Positions 36,081-47,797 of a stretch of 64,000 nucleotides of DNA are shown here, piece by piece; positions within the stretch are counted from its first letter, which is position 1, and every line of letters starts with the position of its first letter. The translations under genes were made by a program, and so were the position numbers. Under the pieces are notes generated by a model that was not told where the DNA came from, made no database searches, and worked only from the letters and a program-made list of their open reading frames with translations. Source of the stretch: Equus caballus (Eukaryota > Chordata > Mammalia > Perissodactyla > Equidae); contig NC_091710.1 in assembly GCF_041296265.1 (NCBI RefSeq), forward strand, positions 55,433,622 through 55,497,621, read 5' to 3'.

Positions 36081-37090
36081 ACCCACTGGAAGATTTAGGG
36101 TATTTGCATTATTTCTTGTCCACACAAGTGTTTATAAGTATTCATTATGCTCCACATGTATGCACTCTTCTGTATATGGCTTGTGTGTCACAGTTATTTT
36201 TTAATTCCATATTTCCCATTAAGTTAGGAGCCTCTATGATTTTTCTATTTTTAGCCCTCAGCTCAAGCATCTTAAATTATTTCAAAATTTTGCATGTTTA
36301 AACAACACATTTCATCAGAATCACTGGAATCAACCATCTGGATAGAAAAAAGATGCTCGTTCCTTTTAGGCACACGATTAAAAAGAACATGGAACACGAA
36401 AAACAGGATACGTTCGTCAGATTGAAGCCCAAGCAATTAGAAGACAGCAGCTACTAAAGGAGAATGCAGATTAGTAGAAGCTTTCGTTTTTCTTTATTTC
36501 TAAAATTACCTTTTAACTTGTCTTTACATTGAGCACAAATTATATTATTCGTCTTCTACTAAGAGAGATTTACTTTTGAACGCCAATTTCTAAACATTTT
36601 AGATAAATAAACACTTTCATTACCTCTATAATGTGGAGTACCACTTTCCAAAAGGCTCTTAAGAATGTCAGAAGATGCAATCAGGCCAATGACAGCAGTT
36701 TACCAGTCTTCTATCCTCTACCCGAAAAGGCCAAGTGGAAATACTTTTATAGATCATGTAATTCTGCACACTACTCTCTGTGTTCCACAAACACCAACTC
36801 ATGAAATACATTAACATATTTTAAATAGAGCACACTAAAGTTGATAAATCATATTCACATTGCATTTGCATAACCCTGATACCAATCTGGAGTCTGATAT
36901 GCTGGAAAGAAAGAAAGAAAGAAAGAGAGAGAGACAGTGAGAAGAAAGCTCTGATGGATGATGGTACTCATATCTTTCGTGGTGGGACGCAATCCAACCC
37001 ACGACTCTCCACGTTATTTATTTCTGTTATTTATTTCTTCTATTAACAATTACAACATTGTCTTAACTATGTCTTCTTTCAGTTTTGTTC
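36081..37090. other. Unique AT-rich sequence
   Basis: No gene recognised. A (GAAA)n/(GA)n tract lies at about 36904-36933. Confidence 0.45.
36904..36933. repeat. (GAAA)n(GA)n microsatellite
   Basis: Five or so GAAA units running into GAGAGA. Confidence 0.88.
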
Positions 37091-37094
37091 CTCC

Positions 37095-37706
37095 ACAGTT
37101 CTTTCTCTAAACCTATAAAATTTCTTTTTCCACCCTACGTTACGCAATGTCACTCTTCTTACATTTTTTCATTTGCTGCATTTCTCACTCAGAGACAATG
37201 TCTTACCTTGGACTACAGGAATTTAATGGACCTGGCCCCTGTAAGTCTGTTGTTAGCTTTACCTCCACATGCACCTGCTCTGCTTCCATGCCCATTCTGC
37301 TCCTTCTTTACCTGAGAGCGGTGTACTCACCTACGATCCAGCGTACATTCAATCCTTCTGCCAGAAACGTTCTTACCTAGGTAGTGTGTGGCTCAGTCCT
37401 CTCTTTCCTGCAGATCCTGGATCACATGTTGCCTCATTGTGCAGCTACTTTTAACAGAGCTGTTCCACCACACCCCCCTCAGTCTCCCTTGCCTTGTTTC
37501 AGATTTCTGCAAAGCATTTATCATCGTCGGGTAAACTGACTTTTTTGTTTCCATTGTTTTGCATGTCATCCCCATCCCCACACTGTGCAACTACTACAAA
37601 GGTAGGGACTGTTCTGATTTGCCTGTTGCCGTGTCAGCGGCACCAGGAACAGTCCAGCATCAACTAGGTACTTGAGGAATATTCGATGAATAAATGAATG
37701 AAGGTT
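37095..37706 (+). mobile_element. L2 LINE 3' region, sense
   Basis: A long L2 tail: C/T-rich 3' UTR text, 'ctgcaaagcatttatcatcg' (L2: CATAGCACTTATCAC), 'acaaaggtagggactgttct', 'acaggaacagtccagcatc'-like text at about 37645-37662, and the closing TGAATAAATGAATGAAG. The terminal repeat is intact. About 600 bp, longer than most L2 relics here. Confidence 0.72.
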
Positions 37707-37734
37707 TAGGACGGCACATTTTAGCCTCAGGCTG

Positions 37735-37895
37735 ACCAGCGTCACAACTTACTAGAAATAGTCTTGAGGAAGTCGAGCAGTCTCTCTTCTCGTGTTCATC
37801 TGCTAAATTGAGAGATTACCACCAGCTTTACAGTTACAAAGTTTCACACAACTATGCCTACAAAGTACAGTGCTTGGCAGATGTAAGCTGATCGA
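37735..37895 (+). mobile_element. MIR SINE, sense
   Basis: 'gcgtcacaacttactagaaa', 'agtcgagcagtctctcttct', 'tgttcatctgctaaattgag' and 'tacagtgcttggcagatgta' keep the MIR order (CCACTTACTAGCTGTG ... CATCTGTAAAATGGG ... CAGTGCCTGGCACATAG). Confidence 0.7.
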
Positions 37896-38439
37896 GGAGA
37901 TGGATGCACAAATATGCTCATGTCCCTTCTGCGTCAGGTCCCATTACCAAGGTGGGCGGCCCTGAACCCATGCTTTGCTTGAAGTAAAATTCCTTGAAGT
38001 ACCTAAGTCTTTTAATTTCTTCGAAAAACCATGACCAAATTCAACTGTGAATTATTAGACCAAAAGTAGTTTATCAATTCAATGCCTGAGAGCATGTAAT
38101 TGTTTAGAAAAGGAGTAGACCACCTTGTTAAAGTGTGATAAAAAAGTGCTCCAGGCATGGAAGAAACTGTATGTAAAATGTGTTCTGGTCCTTGCTGTTT
38201 AATGCACAGGTGATGAGAAGTGTGCTTTGGGGGTTAGATATTTAATTGGGCCACTGATTTAAACCAGGATAATAAAAAGAAAAATGTGGCTCTTTTTAGT
38301 TTCAAACTGAGAATAAGGATTTTCCTATTTTACCAGAGCAGATTAAATATATCCTGCCTTCAGCTTGTCGATGACAGTACTTGCATAGGTCAGAGAATGA
38401 GAGATCCTTCAAGGTATCTTTTGTCACACAAATTGAACA
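37896..38439. other. Unique sequence
   Basis: No feature recognised. Confidence 0.4.
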
Positions 38440-38588
38440 TTTATTTTTCACTGTCTGCCTCTCTGACTAGTATGTAAGACCTGTGAGGCCACGACGCTTG
38501 TCTGTTTTGTTTGCTTAAACATTGCTTGTTACATTATAAATATGCAATCAAAATTTATTTTAAAACTTTTAAATGAATGAAGGTTTTC
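38440..38588 (+). mobile_element. L2 LINE 3' end, sense
   Basis: 'ctgcctctctgactagtatg taagacctgtgaggccacga' matches L2 GTCTCCCCCACTAGAATGTA followed by AGCTCCATGAGGGCAGGG. It ends 'ttaaatgaatgaagg'. Confidence 0.7.
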
Positions 38589-38879
38589 ACCTGAAAAGTT
38601 AAATAGAATATTTGATAGTGAATATCCCTGTAGCATGTAAAGGAAAGAAAATGTGTTGAATCCTTTCTTTCTCAGGTAGACTAAATTATTTCTTTGAATA
38701 TGTAACAATTTCCTTCTCAAGTTATTCATTGTTGTTAGTGGTTTAAAGGAGACCCATTGGGAGAGAATTTTCCAGGGATAAAAGAAGGAAAGGAAAGGAT
38801 AACTTATAAAGGAAACTCCTGTTATACCAGGGATTAAAATAGATGAGAGAGGTAATATAATAAAGAAGGGTTGAGTGAT

Positions 38880-40062
38880 TTCTCCAGGTTGGATAGTCAG
38901 AGAATATCATTCAGACATACCTGAGGGATGGACAGAGTGCGTTACACTTGAGAAAGACAAGCATTCCAGGCGCATGGAGGAGCTAATGTAAAAATCCTAT
39001 GATGGAGACATGCTTATTATGTTCACAGAGTAAGAACCAGCTTACTCTTCCAGAAGTGCAGTGGGTAGAAGAGGAGAGTATTTTCAGATAAAGTCAGATT
39101 TTATCTATTTTTACTGTTTTCATTTTTGTAATCCAGGCCAAGAAAGTTGATTTTATTTTAAGCCTTTGGAGTATTTCAAACAGGATAGGGACACTATCAC
39201 TGTTAAATGCTATTTGGAAGATCGCTCTTGCTCCTTGTGTGGAGAAAGGATTCAAAGAAGATATAGTGAGCCTAAAGAGAAGGCTTAGGTGACTGTTCCA
39301 CTAATTCAAGTATTACAGGATTGGAGGAGTGCGCAGTTCAAGGAAGCAGATACATCTGGATGCATTTTGTAGATCGAATGGACAACAATCAATGGATTGA
39401 ATACGAGGAAATAGAGAGAGAAATAAAAAATAACTCTAAAAATTTTTGGCTTAAGCAATTGAATTGCTAATGGTGACATTTATAGATCTGGGGAAGAATG
39501 CAAATGGTGTCAGATTCAGGATGGGTTGGAATTAAGACTTCGTTTCAAGGTCACAGTGTTGAGATTCCCATCCGAGGAGCAGAGATGTCATATCTGAACT
39601 TAAGGGAGTCATTAACACATATATGGTATTTAAACTTATTGAACTGTGCAGATCAACTGCAGATAACATATAAGTTAGAAGGGAAAGGATCCCAAAAAGG
39701 TCCCTGGGAGGACTATAACATTTAATTATTGAGCTTCCAGGCAGGAACTCTTAAAGGAGTTGGGGAAGGAAAAAGGAGGCCCAGGAAAAGAAAAGCATTC
39801 ATAAAGCAGAGCGGTTACTCTTGTGGAATGCCACTGTTACTCTTGTGGAATGCCGCTGTGACGTCTGCGCAAAAGCAGAGATGGAGTCGTTAGATTTGAA
39901 GAAGTAGAAGGGATGCTTGGGACCTTGAGAGTTTCAGTCTCTCTGGAATGGTGAGAAGTGAAGCCAGATTGGGGTGGGTTGAGGAGAGAATGTCTAGTAA
40001 GAAAAACAGAGACCAAAGATAACTCTCTTAGCACGTTTTGATTTGAGAGAACACGAAAGATG
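38880..40062 (-). mobile_element. L2 LINE reverse-transcriptase region, antisense
   Basis: On the minus strand this is a decayed L2 ORF2. At 39605-39637 the minus strand still encodes KFKYHICVNDS, aligning with the L2 segment FKYHLYADDSQ, so the catalytic YADD has decayed to CVND. Plus-strand landmarks: 'gtaatccaggccaagaaagt' (39129), 'aatttttggcttaagcaatt' (39439) and 'attggggtgggttgaggaga' (39968). Many stops and shifts; dead since before the mammalian radiation. It contains a 22-bp tandem duplication at 39814-39857. Confidence 0.78.
39814..39857. repeat. 22-bp tandem duplication
   Basis: The unit GTTACTCTTGTGGAATGCC followed by ACT or GCT occurs twice in a row, with one difference. Confidence 0.9.
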
Positions 40063-41984
40063 AGGCCGTCTCTGAAGAAGACATGGACCTAAGGGTATGG
40101 TTGTATAGGGTAACTGATCATTGTGTTGCAGTGTTTATGGCCTTGCCAGGCCACTAACATGGAGAAAACCTTGTCCAGAAACACCCTCAGACATACCTAG
40201 AAATGATATTTAATCTCGGCACCACCGACTCATCAAGTTGACATGTGAGATTAACGATCGCAGGTCTGATCCCCAATCCATTTTCACTGCCCGTCCTTCC
40301 CTTCAAAAGGCTAACACTCACTTATTAAGCAATTCATCGAATCCACCTTATCTGACACTCAACGCTCCCCAACAGCCTGACTTCATAATGGCCATTCAGC
40401 TTGAAATCGTCAGAGAGATGGGATACGGAACCTCCTGAAGCAAGCGAGGCACCCTCTCAGAGAGCTGCTGTCAAATTCTTCCTAATATTAAGCTCAAATC
40501 ATCCCTTAGTAACTCTCACTTGTTCTGGTTCCAACTGACTGAGTGATTACGAATGTGTGAAATCCCTCTCCAATACAATCATCCTTCAAATATTTGAAAA
40601 GGCTATCTTACGTTTTAGAGTTACCTTTTCTTCATTTCGTGTATTATGTCTTACGAATATGAATTCTTGCAAGACTCGACTCCCCTCTGCTCTTCTCTCA
40701 GTGTGCAGACTTTGCTATTGCTGTTCTCCTCAGAATGTGTAACGTCCATTGCAAAATTCAGACACGGTGGAGAGACCAAGCAGTGCACACATAACAATCA
40801 ACGATTTCCCCCGCAAAATTCCTGCACAAAACTGAAGCCCTAGAAATGGAGGAAATGCAGCTTTAAAAAATATGTGGAAGCAATACATGCGTTGATTTCT
40901 AGAAAGATTTAACATTGCTTTTAACATTTAGAAAGCCCTTTAAACTCTATAACTAATAAATATATTGTGGAAATTGAAAAGAAACACCTAACATTTTTAT
41001 GCTTTAAGGAGTCTTGTATGCTATAAACGAAATTAATTCCCAGTCAGGTTGGGTTCCGCTGCCGAAAGTGTTTGAATCCTGCAGGGTCTTCAGAGTGTAG
41101 CCCAATCCTTAAGCATGTGCCTAGGTGTGGAGTGGCAGATCCTGAGCCCTTGGAAGAGAGAATTCTTTACAATGGGCAACACATATGGGGGGACACGGAA
41201 ATCCTGTTGACAAGCGGTCAGTTCAATTGCTATACTTTTGTATATAATGCAAGAGAATCAGTTTATTAAAGATATAATTTTTTTTCTGTCAAACATACAC
41301 TTTGAGAATAATGCAAATACATTAAGAGGCATGCAAAGAAACATAAAGAGCAGCTTATCCTACAATACAAGGATGGCTCATAGGGAAATGCAACTACTGG
41401 AACTATGCTAGATTTTACGCTTTAGAAAATATTTTTCTTGGCATGAGGGTGAGAATTGTGCTAGGTAATAATCAACTTTGATTCATCTTTGGAATAATTT
41501 GCAGATTGCTAAGAACATATATATGTAGCACTCTGTAAACTTCAGACAATTGTGTTAGGTGAAGCCAATGAGTAGTATATATAAATGTATGTACGGTTGG
41601 GCATGCTAGTGGTGTCGACTGGGAGAAGAGTTTTGATAGAACTAAAGAGTTTATTCTGAAAATGAATACTGGCAAAATTCTCCTAGTTTATGCTTTTGAA
41701 AATATTGTTAATGCAAGGGAAAGTAGAAGGAATATTAGAAAGTTATTTATGTTTCATTTATATTAAATCTACCAACAATTATCGAGTATAATTTTTGTAG
41801 GTCAAATATTGTATGTACATATTTTGGGGACACACAGAAGATTCATTTTACTGTCTATGGAGTCCTATTAACAAATCACATTTACAACTTTGGCAGGAAT
41901 ATTGTAGTAAATTGCTAAATATATGAATGGGCAATTCACTAGAAAAGAACGTGGCCTAATTATTAACATATCTTCATCCTTATA
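40063..41984. other. Unique AT-rich sequence
   Basis: No gene or repeat recognised. Confidence 0.45.
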
Positions 41985-42430
41985 AAATACAGGAAGGCAG
42001 CATTGTTTATATTAGTGGCATGTTAGAAATAACTCAAATGTTCATCAGAAAGAGTTCAATAAAATATAACCAATTACAGCATACTCTTTTAAGAAACTAT
42101 TATGCTATGCTTAAAAAAGAAAGATGCACAGCTATATTTGCAAACACGGAACAGTGTAAGCAGAACAGCCAAAAGAAAATGACATTTGCCACACATGAAG
42201 CAAATATTTTGGAATAGCTAAAAGGAAATAACATTTTGTATATGTTAAAATTCACTTTTCGTAAAAAAAATATAGATTTTTAAGTATAGAAGGAAAAATT
42301 AAAGAAGTATTCAAAATGTTAGATAATAGTAATTTCGTGGGTGCTGTAACAATTTGGGAGACTTTCACTTTTATATAATTCATGTTTGGATATTTTAATG
42401 CTTGAATTTGGATGGTTTCATATACTCTAC
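41985..42430 (+). mobile_element. Old L1 (L1M) LINE 3' end, sense
   Basis: 'cattgtttatattagtggca', 'aactcaaatgttcatcagaa', 'aaaatataaccaattacagc' and 'ggtgctgtaacaatttgggag' follow the L1M 3' end (AACATTGTTTGTAATAGC ... CAAATGTCCATCAATAGGG). Non-coding relic. Confidence 0.75.
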
Positions 42431-43394
42431 TCAGGAAAATTATAAGAATATTATGAAATAATAGGAATTAATGGAAGAATAAATTAGTATATTCTGATTC
42501 TATTTAAGTTACTTATGGGACAAGGTTGACACCCCTCTGACTGGCCTCGTTATTTTTCTTCTTCTCATCTCATCTCGTTGCTCTTGTCTCCCATCCATGA
42601 ATCTTGGTGTTTGGTTGGACTGCTCTGACCTACTCTTTGTGTATGAAACCCAACTTGCACAAGCTCTCATCTGTTTCCACAGGTACCAGCTTTCCTTAGT
42701 GTACAGTATTGACTGAAGGGCCAAGGATGGCATAGCACTCAAGGACATTTGTCCACTCGAGTATATTAGCATTTTCACTTCAACATAGATTCCTATGTCC
42801 CTTCAAAATAAACAACAGCGGTTACATCAACAGAGCCAGTTTCAAAGGCCAGCACACGCTCAGATCCACATCTGCTTTGCTGAAAGTCAAAGCAATATTG
42901 AGTTTCTATGCTGCTCAAACTGGGAACAATAAAAGTTTCTTTTTGTTTATATTTCTTACCACCATTCTTGGTTCACACTTGGTATTCCACGTAACAGATG
43001 TCTGCCAGGGCTTCCAAATCTAAAAGTCAGCGCAGGGAGGAAAAATATAGGAAGAAGCTCCTATTTCTCATTTCATGATTTAATAAAATACAAGGATCAG
43101 AACTGCAGTTTTTACTTTGACTTTTTACAGAGCTTTGTGCATAACCACTCTTTACTTATGCTGTCAGCAAGGAGCCCTGGAAGGCCCTGGCAGCCCCGCA
43201 GCTGCCCCAACAATACTGCTTGCAAAGACTGTCTCCACCCCACATCTGGTCCTTCCTTTTGTTCTTGAAAGTGTGTATTCATGATTTGACTTTCAAATAT
43301 GTTCTGTTTCTCTATGGATTTTTATTATTATTCTTATTGCTAATTTTCTGACATGCCACTTTGCCATCTAGTTTTTGTTTTGTGAAGGGGATTG
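42431..43394. other. Unique sequence
   Basis: No feature recognised. Confidence 0.45.
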
Positions 43395-44680
43395 TGCCTT
43401 ATGCTATGGAACACTACAACCAACACATACACATGCTTTTCAAGTGAGCCTGGAAAATTCACTAGAGTAGGTCGTATTTTGGGCTATACAGTAAATTTCA
43501 ATAAATTTAAAGGGTTTAAGTCACACTAATGATGTTTTCTGATCACAGCAGAATTAAATTAGATATCCAGTAATCTGTAACATACACCAAATTTTGAAAT
43601 TAAACAATAAAGTCCCCAATAATACCTGGTTCGAAGAAATCATGAGGTAAATTAGAACATATTTTGAATCGAACATTGTGAATATATCAAAATTTGTGTG
43701 ATGCATTTAAAGCAGTTCCTAGAAAGAAATGTATAGCTTTAAGTCCTTTTATCAGAAAGAATAGCACACTAAATCAAAACCTAGCAGAAGAAAGTAACCG
43801 TTAAAGACATATCAGAAATCAATGAAAATGAAAACAGAAGATCATCTGAGATGATCAATGATGCTAAAATCTTATTTTCTGAAAAGATCAATAAAAATGA
43901 CAAACTTCTAATCAGAATGATCAGGAATAAAAGAGAGAAGTCACAAATTACCAAAAACAAGAATGAAAGATACTATATCACTAATGATTGTACAGATTTT
44001 AAAAAGATATAATAAAGAATGTTATGCCAGAAAGTCAGGTAAACGGAAAAATAATCCTGAAAAATTACCCAAGTCAATCAAGAAAAATAAATAGTTGACC
44101 TGAATAATTCCGTCTATTGAAGACAGATTTTGTATTTAAAAAAACTTCCCACAGGGGCCGGCCCGGTGGCGCAGCGGTTAAGTTCGCACGTTCCGCTTCT
44201 CGGCGGCCCTGGGTTCGCTGGTTCGGATCCCTGGTGCGGACATGGCACTGCTTGGCAGCCATGCTGTGGTAGGCGTCCCACGTATAAACTAGAGGAAGAT
44301 GGGCACGGATGTTAGCTCAGAGCCAGGCTTCCTCAGCAAAAAGAGGAGGACTGGCAGTAGTTAGCTGAGGTCTAATCTTCCCCCCCCAAAAAAAACAACA
44401 ACAACAACAAAAACTTCCCACAAAAACTATGCCAGGCAGAGAGAGTTATACTATTGAATTCTACCTGACATTTAAGGATGGAATAATGCTACCAGTCCTA
44501 CACAAATTCTTCCCAAAAATAGAAGATAAGGGAATACTTATAAACTCATTTAAAGACCTTTGCCTAATCTGTATTGAAATGTGAAAAGAAACTTTTTAAG
44601 AAAAGAAAATTACAGATCAATAATCTTCATAATCAGATATGGATTTGAAACAGTCAAGAAGCAATAGTGAGTAATAGTAG
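43395..44680 (+). mobile_element. Old L1 LINE ORF2 (endonuclease-RT linker to RT start), sense
   Basis: A run of clear L1 ORF2 text: 'gtcgtattttgggctataca', 'tctgatcacagcagaattaa', 'aatttgtgtgatgcatttaa agcagttcc', 'tgaaaagatcaataaaaatg', 'aagtcacaaattaccaaaaa' and 'attctacctgacatttaagg', ending just past 'gaaaattacagatcaataat' (the NYRPIS region of the RT). Many stops and small deletions. An ERE sits in it at 44154-44408. Confidence 0.85.
44154..44408 (+). mobile_element. ERE SINE, full length, well preserved
   Basis: The closest to a textbook ERE in the window. Head GGGGCCGGCCCGGTGGCGCA; pol III A box TGGCGCAGCGG (44167-44177) and B box GGTTCGGATCC (44220-44230); body with 'ttccgcttctcggcggccct'; two tail modules ('gttagctcagagccaggctt' and 'agttagctgaggtctaatct'); and an A/CAA-rich tail. 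AAAAACTTCCCACA is repeated exactly at 44140-44153 and 44409-44422. It splits L1 ORF2 and looks younger than the other copies. Confidence 0.97.
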
Positions 44681-44984
44681 CTTTTCTTAGGTCCATAGTT
44701 CCGAAATGAGTTTAGAAGCAAGGTTTTTTCTCCTTTCCACTAACACTTAACAGCAATCATGGCATTAGCGTAGAAATAGATAGTGGGTGATGGAGGTAAT
44801 GTTAGCCATTTGCAAGCCAACGTAAAAGAACAAGCGGTGTGTGTGAGTGTCCTTAGGCATACACCGACCTCTCTCTGTCCTCTACTCCGGCCTCTGGAAG
44901 ATGGCCTGAGATAACTGGATACTTACGGCACAAATCACTGAACAGGTACAGCTTAGCTTTTTGAGGGACACATTGAGTTCTTAT
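44681..44984. other. Unique spacer
   Basis: No feature recognised. Confidence 0.4.
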
Positions 44985-45670
44985 TGTCCTCCAGGAGAGA
45001 AATCAAAAGAGACAACAAACGAGAGTAGAAAAATAAAATTTTATTAGCTTGTGCACAGGACAGGCACAGGGAGCTGGTGCAAAACGAAAGGGGCAGGTGC
45101 CCGGCTCATTAGGGAGCAGGATTGTGGGGCTTTTACTAGGCAAAAGCTGGGGAGGAGGGCCTTGTCATCATGTGTAGAGGTGGGGTTGTGCTTGCGCCTG
45201 AGCTGTCACATAGCATACTACTACACGGGAGGCACTTGTCATTAGTATGCTAGCTCTCCAGCCCTGGGTGTGATTTTTACTAATGGGGCTAGGGTCAACT
45301 TCAGTGGTCCCCTGGGTGCTAGGGCACATGCCTAAGCCTGGGATAGTCCAAAAACTGTGGAATGTGGGTCTTGGTGGCCTCTGTCTGATTCTCCTAGCTT
45401 GCGGATTGGTTAGGGGCTTTATCTTGTTAGGCCAGGGGCTTTGCAGGTGGCCCTGTCTCATTAGGCTGGTCCTTTCTCAGCTTCATCCTTCCTCCATTGG
45501 GAACTGACTTGTCCACAGAAAGCTCATGCTTTCTTCTCAACCCAAAGCTGTAAATTACAGACAGATTCTCCTCCTTTTGGAGGAAGCTTGCCCTGGTCCA
45601 GCACGGCTGTAAGTAGTGATAAATCTGCATACTCTTGGTTTTCAGTGTTAGCTCCGCCATCTTTCTAACA
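44985..45670 (-). mobile_element. LTR fossil, ERV1-like, antisense
   Basis: Plus strand opens TGTCCTCCAGGAGAGAAATC, then shows AAATAAAATTTTATTAGC, containing a reversed poly(A) signal, and a long CpG-poor, G/T-rich U3-like body. It closes near CTCCGCCATCTTTCTAACA. Matching target duplications not found. No retroviral internal sequence adjoins. Confidence 0.55.
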
Positions 45671-46655
45671 GAAGAAACTCAGCCACAATTAGTAATGAAG
45701 GCGACATATGGGCTTCTGTGTTTGTTTGTTTTATTTTATAGCTTGTCTGTCAAAGGTCCGTGAAGAACAGTCTCTCTACCAGGGATCCCCTCAGAGACCT
45801 CGGTAAATACTGAGAGCAGGAATGATTTGGGTCTAAAGGGAGTTGATGGAAGAGTCAGGTGGATAGTTTAGGAGACATATTTCTTCAAGAATAAGGAAAA
45901 GGAGAAATGCTGGCACACATGAAATAAAGAGGACCTAGACATCAGTATCTTGGGGAGGACGTGCAAGGAAAGTTCTGCTACAACGTGGGGAAGGAGAAAT
46001 TGGAAAGCACAACCTTGGAGCTGAGGCTGGGGAAGAACGAGGACTCAGTATCAGATGTTGATAAACTCAGGAGATCAAGGTCTCTGAATAGAGTTCTCTT
46101 GCAGAACATCCTAAAATAACGCCAATAGGTGAGTGAAGTTTTATGTCCATCGTAAAATGGAATTCTCTCCTTGGGACCTTGACATTAACCTTTCAAATAA
46201 AAACACATTGTTATTGTTAGCAGCATTGCCTCTGTGCCATGCTTATTTTTCACGCATCTTTGGGACTTCCTTTTGGGTAGCTGGGAAAATGAGTTGAAAC
46301 AATTTTTCTTTCTTTTTTCCTTTTTTGGAAACTTGCTGTGTGTTGATGGTTTAGACTCTCAATCTATCATTCCTCTTGTAAAATTTGTATCATGACACTG
46401 ATTCCAAGTATCCGATCCAGCCATTTCGAAATTTCCATTGTTCAAGCGAGCAGTCTTTGACACAGGAGCCGTAAATGCTTTATTGCTCTGGCGCATTAAA
46501 AAATATCCTTGAAGCTTGGTGGGGATTTTGACGCCCTGCCAGCAATTTATAGTGATGGACAAAACAGAGGGGAAAACATCTCCTAAGAGTGGCACTTAAA
46601 TGTCTTTTCTTTGCCTCGTTCCATTTTGATAGGCAACGAAAATATTTTCTGGAAT
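45671..46655. other. Unique sequence
   Basis: No gene or nameable repeat. Purine-rich around 45800-46080. Confidence 0.4.
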
Positions 46656-46856
46656 GCAATAAAGAATGTAAATAAAATGTTATAATTTTTAAGTTATTTT
46701 TAAATGTTTTTTTATCATGGTAAGAATACTCAACATGAGATCTACCCTCCTAACAGATTTTTAAGTGTGCAATACAGTATTGTTATCTGTAGACACTATG
46801 TCATGCATCGTATCTCTAGATTTATTCATCTTGCATAACTGAAAATGTATACCCTT

Positions 46857-47116
46857 GGTGTGCTCTGCTTTGGCGGCCCAGGGGTTTGCCAGCTCAGATC
46901 CTGGGCATAGAGCTAGAACCCCTCATAAGGCCATGCTAAGGCAGTGTCCCACATAGCAGAACCAGAAGGATCTTAAACTAGAATATACAACAATGTACTG
47001 GGGGCTTTGAGGAGAAGAAGATTGGGAGCAGATGTTAGCTCAGGTGACAATCTTTAAAAAAAAAAAGAAAAGAAGAATCACTTGACAATAAAATGACTAA
47101 AATTTTAAAAATCCAA
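46857..47116 (+). mobile_element. ERE SINE, 5' truncated, sense, exact target duplication
   Basis: The ERE head is missing; the copy starts in 'gtgctctgctttggcggccc' and keeps 'agcagaaccagaaggatctt', 'caatgtactgggggctttga' and an A-rich tail. AAAATGTATACCCTT is exactly repeated at 46842-46856 and 47117-47131. The exact duplication around a truncated copy shows that the truncation arose at insertion and not by later loss. Confidence 0.95.
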
Positions 47117-47546
47117 AAAATGTATACCCTTGATTAGCAACTATTTCCTCTTCCTCTTGGTCCCTGGCAATTACAATTCTACTCTTGGCTTCTGTGAGTC
47201 TGGCTATTTTTTTTTTTTTTGATATTTCATATAAACGGAGTGATGCAATATTTGTTCCTCTCAGACTGGTATATTTCACTTAGCATAATGCCCTCAAGTT
47301 TCATCCATGTGGTTGCATACTGAAGGATCTTTTCTTTTTAAAGACTGAATAATATTCCATTGCATGTGTATATCACATTTCCTTATTCATTTATCTGTTG
47401 ATGGACATTTAGGTTGTTACCATATCCTGGCTATTGTAAATATTGCTGCCATGAACACGGGAGTGTGAATATTTCTTTGAGATCTTGATTTTGATTCTTT
47501 TGAATAAATACCCCAAAATGGGATTACTGAATCATATAGTATTTCT

Positions 47547-47797
47547 TTTCTTTTGTTTTTTTTTTTTTGAGGAAGATTGACCCTGCGCTAACTGCTGCCA
47601 ATCCTCCTCTTTTTGCTGAGGAAGACTGGCCCTGAGCTAACATCCATGCCCATCTTCCTCTACTTTATACATGGGACACCTACCACAGCATGGCTTGCCC
47701 AGTGGTGCCGTGTCCACACCTGGGATCCGAACGGGTGAACCCCAGGCCCCTGAAGCAGACCATGCGAACTTAACTGCTGAGCCACCGGGCCGGCCCC
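47547..47797 (-). mobile_element. ERE SINE, antisense, exact target duplication
   Basis: T-run, GAGGAAGATTGACCCTGCGC, second module GAGGAAGACTGGCCCTGAGC, 'tctactttatacatgggaca', then the reversed head GAGCCACCGGGCCGGCCCC. CATATAGTATTTCT is repeated exactly at 47533-47546 and 47798-47811. Inserted in L1 ORF2. Confidence 0.96.

Noticed and set aside
44167-44230. tRNA gene-like A and B boxes
   Set aside because: They are the internal pol III promoter of an ERE SINE. No cloverleaf or mature tRNA follows.
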